Assembly (NCBI GenBank): GCA_020355945.1
Contig: CP070627.1
Coordinates: forward strand, 7,183,290-7,215,168
Reading direction: 5' to 3'
Length of the DNA: 31,879 nt
Source: Candidatus Aminicenantota bacterium
GTDB taxonomy: Bacteria; Acidobacteriota; Aminicenantia; UBA2199
Positions 25,017-31,879 of the stretch are shown here, piece by piece (position 1 is the stretch's first letter; every line of letters starts with the position of its first letter). The notes beneath the pieces are model-generated. The model was not told the origin of the DNA. It saw only the letters and a list, made by a program, of their open reading frames with translations, and did not search any database. Made by a program: the position numbers and the translations under genes.

Positions 25017-28000
25017 AAAGAATATCCGGGAAAAAAATCAGAAATCTAAAAGCCTTTGGCTTAAGGGGATTGCGGCCAAAAGGAAATCTTGTTAAACCAG
25101 ATAATGATTTTATACCCTTTAAGGAAGAAGATATTCATCAATCTATCCCCGCCCGTTTTGAAGAACAGGTAAACAAATATCCTGGTAAAATCGCGGTTAA
25201 AACAGTTACTCAAACATTAACGTATGATTTTTTAAACCGTTGGTCCAACCGGACAGCCCACACCATTTTAGCATTAGACAGCGGTAGTAGAATAGGAAAA
25301 AATAATCATATGGCAGCGCTGTTGTTCAAGCAGCAGGCCGAGATGATTGTAGGAATAATGGGGGCATTAAAAGCAGGAAAAATTTACCTTCCCCTGAACT
25401 CAACTTACCCACAGGATCGATTAATTTATATGCTGAAAGACTCGCAGTCCAAAATGCTCATTACTGATAATGAAAATTTCCACCTGGCCCTGGATTTAAA
25501 AGAAAGAGTGAAGAAAAATTTATCAATTATCAATATTAATCGGATTGAAGAAAATGTCTCCTGGAAAGACCCCACCATCAATATTGTCCCGGAACACCCC
25601 GCCTATGTATTGTATACCTCCGGTTCCACCGGGAGCCCCAAAGGAGTCGTACAGAGCCATCGAAATGTCCTGCATTTTGCCAGGGTTTATACCAATGCCC
25701 TGCATATCGATTCCCTGGATAAATTAACCTTGTTATCCTCTTACAGCTTTGATGCTGCTAAAATGGACATTTACGGCGCGCTGTTAAATGGGGCGGCCCT
25801 CTATCCTTACGATATAGTGCAGCAGGGCTCCCTCCGGCAGTTGCCTGTATGGCTCGGACAGGAGGCTGTGACCATCTATCATTCTATACCTACAGTATAT
25901 AGGTACTTTACCGATATGCTGCAGGAAACCGACCAATTTCCCAATTTGCGTTTTATTGTATTGGGCGGTGAAGCGGTGTTTAAAGAAGATATTGAAGCCT
26001 ATAAAAAATATTTCCCGGATCGCTGTCTATTTATTAACGGATTGGGACCCACAGAATCCACTGTAACTTTACAGTATTTTTTAAATAAAAACACTCCATT
26101 AAATAAAGAAGCCGTACCCGTGGGTTACCCGGCAGACCGGACAGAGGTTTTTCTGCTGGATGAAAACAATAAAGAAGCACCGGTTTACGGAAGCGGAGAA
26201 ATTGTATACAAAAGCGATCACCTGGCATTGGGTTATTTGAATAAACCGGAACAATCACATGAACTGTTTACACAGTACCCCTTAGCCGGGGACGGCAGAG
26301 TATACTGGTCCGGTGACCTGGGTAGACGTCTGCCGGATGGTAGTATTGAATATATCAGCAGGAAAGATTCCCAGGTAAAGATCAATGGTTATCGTATAGA
26401 ATTGGGAGAAATCGAAGCAAAGTTAGATAAAATTCATGGAATAAAAAAAAGTGCCGTGGAATGCAGGCAGGATCAACAAGGTGAAAACTATTTAATTGCG
26501 TATTATATTAATTTACCCGGGAGGGAACATGAAATCAGTGCCGCTGACCTGGCAAAGCAGTTAAAGCAGTTTTTACCCGAATATATGATCCCCAGATCAT
26601 TTATACCCCTACAAGCATTTCCCCTCACCGTCACCGGAAAAATTGATCGCAAATCCTTACCCGAACCTGATGAATCCTTCTTATTTAAAGCAAATCATAC
26701 ACCGCCCACCAATGAAACAGAAGAAAAGTTGATTGAAATATGGAAGAAAGTCCTGAAGGTTCAAAGGTTAGGCACCAGTGATAATTTCTTTAGTTTGGGT
26801 GGTCATTCCATTAAAGCGATATTATTGATCTCGGAAATCCATAAAGAATTCAACGTAAAGCTTCCCTTAAAAAAAATCTTTAGTGAACCTACGATCAAGG
26901 GGTGTGCTGATTTTATTAATAGAGCCGGGAAAAATATTTATGAAAGTATTCGCCCGGTGGAGAAAAAAGATTATTATCCTCTTTCTTCAGCTCAAAAGCG
27001 AATTTTCTTCCTGGAACAATTTGAAAATATCGGTACCACGTATAATATGCCGGTGGTGATGAAAATCGAGGGAGAGATGGATAAAAAAAGGTTTGAAAAT
27101 AATTTCCTCTCACTGATCATTCATCACCAAGCATTGAGGACATCCTTTGAATTAGTAGATAATGAACCGGTGCAAAGAATCCATGAAATCAATGATTTCC
27201 AGGTTCAAAAATTTCCCACCGGAAGGAAACATATCAACCAAATAATAGAAAATTTTATACGACCTTTTGATTTGAGTACTTCCCCATTATTACGAGTTGG
27301 ACTCATATCATTATCAGAGACAGAGAAAATACTTTTATTTGATATGCACCATATTATCTCAGATGGAACTTCAAAAGGCATTATGATCAAGGAATTTTTA
27401 AAATTGTACAATGGAGAAGAGCTGTATCCGTTGAACATTCATTACAAAGATTTTACCATATGGCAGAATGACTTATTTAAAGCCAATGAAATCAAAAGAC
27501 AGGAAAAATATTGGTTGAATCTCTATGCTGATGGCGCAGAAATACCAAAATTGAATCTCCCCCTTGATTTTCCCCGTCCGCCAGTCATGGATTTCATTGG
27601 TGAGCATTTTAGATTTAAGTTGGATTATGAAGATACATTGTTATTCAAAAAACTAGCCATGGATAATGATACCACACTTTTTATGAATCTACTGGCGGTT
27701 TTTAATGTATTATTGTATAAATACACCAGCCAGGATGACATTATTATAGGGACACCCAGTTCCGGAAGGCATCATACTGGCCTCCAGTACCTCATTGGTA
27801 TATTTGTCAATACATTGGCGATACGAAATTATCCTATGGGCCAGAAAACCTATCTGGAATTTCTTAAAGAGGTTAAAACAGCTTGTATTAATGCATTTGA
27901 AAACCAGGACCTCCAATTTGAGGCGTTGATAGACCAGTTAAATTTGGAGAGAGATCTTTCACGGAATCCCCTCTTCGATGTTTCCTTTGTTTTCCAAAAT

Positions 28001-31000
28001 TTTGATCAGCCTCGCCTGGAGGTAAGAGGGATAACCTTCTCCCCCTATGATTTCACTCCTGGTATTTCGAAATTTGATCTCACTTTGTTTGCCTGGGAGT
28101 TGGATAATGAAATTCATTTTACCCTGGAATATTCTAAATTATTAAGAAAAGAAACCATCGAGAGAATCACCAATCATTATCGGTTAATCATTCAGCGGGT
28201 GAAACGGGATCCCGGCATTCGGATTTCTGAAATTGAGATACTTACAGAGGAGGAAAAGCATTTACTGATTCACGATTTTAATAATACCGCTGCAAATTTT
28301 CCGGGAGATAAAACAATTGTTTCATTATTTGAGGACCAGGGAGAGATTACACCGGATAATGTGGCAGTAATTTATGAAAATGAGCACATTACCTACACGG
28401 GATTAAATGAAAAATCAAATCAATTGGCACAACTTTTGAAGGGCAGTGGAATCAAACCGGGCCTTATAGTGGCTATAATGATTGAGAGGTCAATAGGAAT
28501 GATGGTGGGAATTTTTGGGATTTTGAAAGCGGGAGGTGCTTATTTACCCATTGACCCGGGATTTCCCGGAAGAAGAGTTGAATATATGCTAAAAGACAGC
28601 GAAGCACCCCTGCTGGTTACCACCCATTCATGTCCGGCATTGGAAAAGACAAATTTTGATAAGGAGATTGTTTATTTAGATTTAGAAGCTGGTCATGCCG
28701 GTAACGCAGGTCTGGATTTTTCAGTCGCAGTCTCCAGGTCAACTTTAAACAGGCCTCCGGGAAAAAGTCGTATTCAGGGCGTTCCTGGTGGTATGGGTTC
28801 TGCCGTACCTTCCAATATTGTCTATGTAATATATACTTCCGGCTCCACCGGGAAACCCAAAGGTGTCATAGTGGAACACCGTGGTGTTATTAATTTTCTA
28901 TACGGCCTTTTTGAATTGTATCCCCTGACGGAATCGGATCATTATCTTTTAAAGACACCACTGTCATTTGATGTGTCGGTATCGGAATTATTCGGTGGGA
29001 TTTTGAGTGGCAGCGCAGTGGTTCTCTTAAAAAAGGATGGGGAAAAGGATCCACAGGTAATCACTGCTGCTATTGCCCGTTCAAGAATTACCCATATCAA
29101 TTTTGTCCCAGCCATGTTTAATGCCTTTTTGGATGCCTTTGAGCCTGAAAATACCAGCCAAATATCAAGCTTGAAATATATTTTTTTAGCCGGAGAAGAA
29201 CTTTTGCCAGAAACGGTTGAAAAATTTAGACGGTTTAACATCCCAATCAAATTGGAGAATTTATATGGCCCCACAGAGTGTACCGTATATACCAGTAGGT
29301 ATTCGTTATCGCATTGGGAGGGGACAGGCAGGATACCAATCGGCAAATCACTGCCCAATGTAAAGCAGTATATTTTAGATGCATATGGGCATTTACAAGG
29401 CATTGGCACCCCGGGAGAATTATTTATATCAGGTTTGGGACTGGGAAGGGGATACCTGGATAACCAGGAATTTACCGCTGCCAAATTTATCAAAAATCCA
29501 TTTGCAAAGGGAGATAGAATGTATCGAGCTGGGGATTATGCCAGGTATCTTCCCGATGGGAATATCGAATTTTTGGGACGAAAAGATCACCAGATAAAAA
29601 TAAGAGGATTCAGGATCGAATTGGGAGAAATAGAGAACCAGCTTTTAAGACATAAACATATAAGCGAGGCTGTGGTATCCTCCCTGGGGGGTGAACACAG
29701 CACCCATCTGCTTTGTGCATACATCGTTTCGGATAAAGAGCTTCAAAATGCCCAATTGAGAGATTACCTGTCTGAACAATTGCCGGATTATATGATACCC
29801 TCTTATTTTATGCGATTGGATCATTTACCTTTAACACCAGGGGGAAAAATAGATAGGAAAGTATTACCAAAACCAGGGGTTGGGGGAAGGGTTGAATACA
29901 CTCCTCCAGGCAGTAAAATCGAGAAAACATTGGTGGATATATGGTCGGAAGTATTAAGCATGGAAAAAGAGGCCATAGGCATAGATATAAATTTTTTTGA
30001 GATGGGCGGCCATTCACTAAAGGCCATCGCAGTGGTCACCAGGATTCACAAAAAACTGGATGTAAGAGTACCGATTGCACAAATATTCAGAACCCCCACC
30101 ATTAGAAAATTAACCAGGTATTTAAAAGAGGCGGTGAAAGACAAATATACCGCTATTAAGCAAATTGAAAAAAAAGAATATTATGTTCTTTCATCGGCCC
30201 AGAAACGTCTGTATATTCTCCAGCAAATGGAACCTGGAAGTACAAGCTATAATATGCTCTATGTGGTGTCGTTAAGGGAGAATGTTAACATAGACAGGCT
30301 GAAAAGGAGCTTTAAAAAGTTAATTTCACGTCATGAAAGTTTGAGAACCTCCTTTGTCATTGTAAATGAGAAACCCGTACAAAAGGTTCATGAAGCAGTG
30401 GAATTTAAGATTGAATATTATGATATGAAAGAGTTTGAGGCTAAGGTTGAAGAAGGAGAGGGAACAGGGGGGCTTTCCCCCCTGTCCATACCCGCAACTG
30501 GCAGCCTACAGCCGGCAACAGCTCTCATAAGTTCTTTCATCCGTCCTTTTGACCTGGAAAAGGCACCACTGCTAAGAGCGATGGTAATTCAATCTCAAGA
30601 GGGAAAACCACTGCTTTTGTTTGATATGCATCACATCATAACCGACGGCACATCGCAGATTTTACTGGAAAATGAATTTATATCGCTTTATTCAGGGGAG
30701 GAATTAACTCCTGTAAAACTGCAATATAAAGATTATGCCCAATGGCAAAATAATTGGAAACACCAGGAAGTAATAAAGCAGCAAGAGACATATTGGCTTG
30801 AGTTGTATAGGGGTGATTTACCGGTGCTTAACCTGCCCATTGATTACCCCAGGCCGCTCTTACAGAGTTTTGCCGGAAGTCGAATTCATTTTTCTTTAAA
30901 TGAGAACGAAACAAAACGCTTAAAAGATATTGCGCGAGGATGTGATGCAACCCTTTATATGATTATCCTGGCGGTATTCAATATATTACTTGCCATGCTC

Positions 31001-31687
31001 AGTGGAGATGAAGATATCATTGTAGGTACACCCACAGCCGGGAGACAGCACCCGGATTTAGAAAATATCATTGGCATGTTTGTCAATACCCTGGCCATGA
31101 GAAATTACCCGGTAGGAAATAAAGCTGTCAAAGAATTTTTAGAAGAGGTAAAGGAACGTACGTTAGAGGTTTATGAGAACCAGGAATATCCGTTTGAAGA
31201 ATTGGTAGAAAAGATTTCAGTCAACCGGGACACCAGCCGGAATCCTGTATTTGATGTCATGTTTAATCTTTTAAACCAGACAGATTATTCGCATCCGAGT
31301 GATATCAATATCTACACGGTGGTGGATAAAAACAGGAAAAATAGCCATGAAAATATTACATCAAAATTTGATCTGAATTTAGCAGCGGTGGATCTGGGGG
31401 AAACACTTTACTTTAGCCTGGAGTATTGTACAAAACTCTTTAAAAGGGAAACCATTGAAAGATTTATAAAATATTTCAAACGGACTGCCGAATCGGTGAT
31501 AAATAACCCGGGGCAGCAGTTGTCAGAATTGGAAATATTAGCATCATGTCGTTGGCAACTTCAACCAGTTTCTGCAGTTCCTTGGATTGTTCTGCCATTG
31601 CCGACCTCCTTCCAATCCGACCAGGCCGCTTTCTCCCGTATTTTACTCCCGCATTGGATTTCATTCAATACCAGAGTCTTCTCATAA
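25013..31687 (+). CDS. NRPS5: A-T-C-A-T-C, abnormal 3' end
   Basis: The open frame is 2224 codons. A basic N-terminal extension (about 30 residues, rich in Lys/Arg) could dock onto an acidic partner tail. The first A domain has YTSGSTGSPKG at 201; code DAMHVGGVTK (Asp 247), unassigned; its A8 motif reads QVKINGYRIE, with Asn where Arg is usual. T Ser is 599. C has HHIISDG at 779. The second A domain has YTSGSTGKPKG at 1274, an enlarged loop before it (about 1230-1265), and code DVSNFALVYK, unassigned. T Ser is 1668. The last C has HHIITDG at 1873 and an insertion with a GC-rich hairpin (30464-30521). NRPS-like sequence ends at SELEIL (about residue 2176); the remaining 48 residues look non-native. 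The true protein probably continued, so the stop at 31685 may be an artefact of a join. Confidence 0.9.
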   Translation: MKRISGKKIRNLKAFGLRGLRPKGNLVKPDNDFIPFKEEDIHQSIPARFEEQVNKYPGKIAVKTVTQTLTYDFLNRWSNRTAHTILALDSGSRIGKNNHMAALLFKQQAEMIVGIMGALKAGKIYLPLNSTYPQDRLIYMLKDSQSKMLITDNENFHLALDLKERVKKNLSIININRIEENVSWKDPTINIVPEHPAYVLYTSGSTGSPKGVVQSHRNVLHFARVYTNALHIDSLDKLTLLSSYSFDAAKMDIYGALLNGAALYPYDIVQQGSLRQLPVWLGQEAVTIYHSIPTVYRYFTDMLQETDQFPNLRFIVLGGEAVFKEDIEAYKKYFPDRCLFINGLGPTESTVTLQYFLNKNTPLNKEAVPVGYPADRTEVFLLDENNKEAPVYGSGEIVYKSDHLALGYLNKPEQSHELFTQYPLAGDGRVYWSGDLGRRLPDGSIEYISRKDSQVKINGYRIELGEIEAKLDKIHGIKKSAVECRQDQQGENYLIAYYINLPGREHEISAADLAKQLKQFLPEYMIPRSFIPLQAFPLTVTGKIDRKSLPEPDESFLFKANHTPPTNETEEKLIEIWKKVLKVQRLGTSDNFFSLGGHSIKAILLISEIHKEFNVKLPLKKIFSEPTIKGCADFINRAGKNIYESIRPVEKKDYYPLSSAQKRIFFLEQFENIGTTYNMPVVMKIEGEMDKKRFENNFLSLIIHHQALRTSFELVDNEPVQRIHEINDFQVQKFPTGRKHINQIIENFIRPFDLSTSPLLRVGLISLSETEKILLFDMHHIISDGTSKGIMIKEFLKLYNGEELYPLNIHYKDFTIWQNDLFKANEIKRQEKYWLNLYADGAEIPKLNLPLDFPRPPVMDFIGEHFRFKLDYEDTLLFKKLAMDNDTTLFMNLLAVFNVLLYKYTSQDDIIIGTPSSGRHHTGLQYLIGIFVNTLAIRNYPMGQKTYLEFLKEVKTACINAFENQDLQFEALIDQLNLERDLSRNPLFDVSFVFQNFDQPRLEVRGITFSPYDFTPGISKFDLTLFAWELDNEIHFTLEYSKLLRKETIERITNHYRLIIQRVKRDPGIRISEIEILTEEEKHLLIHDFNNTAANFPGDKTIVSLFEDQGEITPDNVAVIYENEHITYTGLNEKSNQLAQLLKGSGIKPGLIVAIMIERSIGMMVGIFGILKAGGAYLPIDPGFPGRRVEYMLKDSEAPLLVTTHSCPALEKTNFDKEIVYLDLEAGHAGNAGLDFSVAVSRSTLNRPPGKSRIQGVPGGMGSAVPSNIVYVIYTSGSTGKPKGVIVEHRGVINFLYGLFELYPLTESDHYLLKTPLSFDVSVSELFGGILSGSAVVLLKKDGEKDPQVITAAIARSRITHINFVPAMFNAFLDAFEPENTSQISSLKYIFLAGEELLPETVEKFRRFNIPIKLENLYGPTECTVYTSRYSLSHWEGTGRIPIGKSLPNVKQYILDAYGHLQGIGTPGELFISGLGLGRGYLDNQEFTAAKFIKNPFAKGDRMYRAGDYARYLPDGNIEFLGRKDHQIKIRGFRIELGEIENQLLRHKHISEAVVSSLGGEHSTHLLCAYIVSDKELQNAQLRDYLSEQLPDYMIPSYFMRLDHLPLTPGGKIDRKVLPKPGVGGRVEYTPPGSKIEKTLVDIWSEVLSMEKEAIGIDINFFEMGGHSLKAIAVVTRIHKKLDVRVPIAQIFRTPTIRKLTRYLKEAVKDKYTAIKQIEKKEYYVLSSAQKRLYILQQMEPGSTSYNMLYVVSLRENVNIDRLKRSFKKLISRHESLRTSFVIVNEKPVQKVHEAVEFKIEYYDMKEFEAKVEEGEGTGGLSPLSIPATGSLQPATALISSFIRPFDLEKAPLLRAMVIQSQEGKPLLLFDMHHIITDGTSQILLENEFISLYSGEELTPVKLQYKDYAQWQNNWKHQEVIKQQETYWLELYRGDLPVLNLPIDYPRPLLQSFAGSRIHFSLNENETKRLKDIARGCDATLYMIILAVFNILLAMLSGDEDIIVGTPTAGRQHPDLENIIGMFVNTLAMRNYPVGNKAVKEFLEEVKERTLEVYENQEYPFEELVEKISVNRDTSRNPVFDVMFNLLNQTDYSHPSDINIYTVVDKNRKNSHENITSKFDLNLAAVDLGETLYFSLEYCTKLFKRETIERFIKYFKRTAESVINNPGQQLSELEILASCRWQLQPVSAVPWIVLPLPTSFQSDQAAFSRILLPHWISFNTRVFS
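30464..30521 (+). repeat. Hairpin plus degenerate heptads inside NRPS5 last C domain
   Basis: ACAGGGGGG (30464-30472) and CCCCCCTGT (30477-30485) form a perfect 9-bp stem with loop CTTT. At 30494-30521 four degenerate 7-nt units follow, GCAACTG-like. The encoded loop lies just before SSFIRPFDL, the same site as the heptad insertion in NRPS1 C2. Confidence 0.7.
31541..31598 (-). pseudogene. Start of an unrelated gene fused antisense to NRPS5
   Basis: On the minus strand an AGGAGG ribosome site (31610-31605) precedes ATG at 31598 with good spacing. The product MAEQSKELQKLVEVANDMM is helical and natural-looking, but after about 19 codons the frame enters NRPS5 antisense sequence. It therefore appears to be a gene start cut off by a join near 31541. 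The protein family cannot be named from this fragment. Confidence 0.45.
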
Positions 31688-31729
31688 ATTTTCTGCCATG
31701 AAAATCAGCATATTCCAACAGAGAACCCA

Positions 31730-31758
31730 TTGACAAGACTATGCATGCTTGCTATTAT
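31730..31758 (+). promoter_or_regulatory. Consensus sigma70 promoter at right edge
   Basis: TTGACA (31730-31735), 17 nt, TATTAT (31753-31758). A hairpin ACTGTC/GACAGT (31778-31783/31792-31797) follows at once and could be an operator. An ORF from ATG 31770 stays open to the window end but has no ribosome site and would be nearly leaderless, so the gene served is unknown. Confidence 0.6.
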
Positions 31759-31879
31759 TACTAGCGGCTATGTATCGACTGTCCATTACCCGACAGTTTC
31801 CTATTTACCCAATTCAAGCAATTACAGCTCAGGGAACACACCTGACCATTTCCAGCAGGTGCTCGCGTAAATACTCTCA

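Noticed and set aside
28942..29493. 183-codon minus-strand frame
   Set aside because: Lies wholly antisense to the second A domain of NRPS5, whose motifs are intact; it is a shadow.
31476..31664. Full 62-codon minus-strand frame at the right edge as one gene
   Set aside because: Its second half is antisense to authentic NRPS5 sequence, so only the first part can be a gene start.
31828..31879. Short minus-strand frame resembling a protein C terminus (EYLREHLLEMVRCVP)
   Set aside because: Preceded by an in-frame TGA at the very window edge; only 15 codons, no support.

Overview
The window is dominated by one rightward non-ribosomal peptide synthetase (NRPS) operon. Upstream of it lie two small peptide genes that look like RiPP precursors, and a leftward regulator/outer-membrane gene pair at the left edge. 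The organism is Gram-negative: the left-edge gene encodes a signal-peptide-bearing protein that looks like an outer-membrane barrel. Shine-Dalgarno sites (GAGAGG, GAGGAGG) and sigma70-type promoters (TTGACA-17-TATTAT, TGCTATAAT) argue against Bacteroidota, although the peptide leaders resemble those common there. The DNA is AT-rich by eye. An uncultured lineage such as Aminicenantota/Acidobacteriota would fit, but this is a guess from general familiarity, not a placement.

Layout. (1) 1-1877, minus strand: a TetR-family regulator (1048-1773) translationally coupled by an ATGA overlap to an outer-membrane-type protein that runs off the left edge. Both follow a near-consensus promoter whose start region is covered by palindromic operator-like repeats. 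(2) 1878-3757, plus strand: a long, mostly non-coding AT-rich stretch carrying two paralogous peptides (2217-2402 and 2773-2949). Each has an LNKETI leader, a double-glycine type processing site and a conserved SCYTxRCC core. Each has its own promoter and a duplicated 5' leader with a small hairpin. A third promoter (3503-3531) and a possibly folded leader precede the NRPS operon. (3) 3758-31687: NRPS1 (C-A-T-C-A-T-C), two tandem paralogous ATP-grasp-like proteins, NRPS2 (A-T-C), NRPS3 (A-T-C), NRPS4 (half-C, A-T-C) and NRPS5 (A-T-C-A-T-C). Gaps are 6, 42, 47, 12 and 23 nt, then a 4-nt overlap, so this is one transcription unit. (4) From about 31541 the sequence stops matching an NRPS and appears foreign: an antisense gene start with a strong ribosome site, then a rightward consensus promoter. 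This is a rearrangement or an assembly join.

How it may work. Seven adenylation domains are seen. By-eye specificity codes give Val for A1, Asp (or Asn) for A2 and Cys-like for A5; A3, A4, A6 and A7 have no code I recognise. Each protein ends in a complete C domain, so each gene break falls between C and A rather than between T and C. The last module and the release domain are outside the window or lost at the right-hand join. The two ATP-grasp-like proteins inside the operon, and the Cys-rich double-glycine peptides just upstream, raise the possibility of a mixed ribosomal/non-ribosomal pathway. Co-location is the only evidence for that link. No lanthionine synthetase, radical SAM enzyme, C39 transporter, thioesterase or phosphopantetheinyl transferase is visible here.
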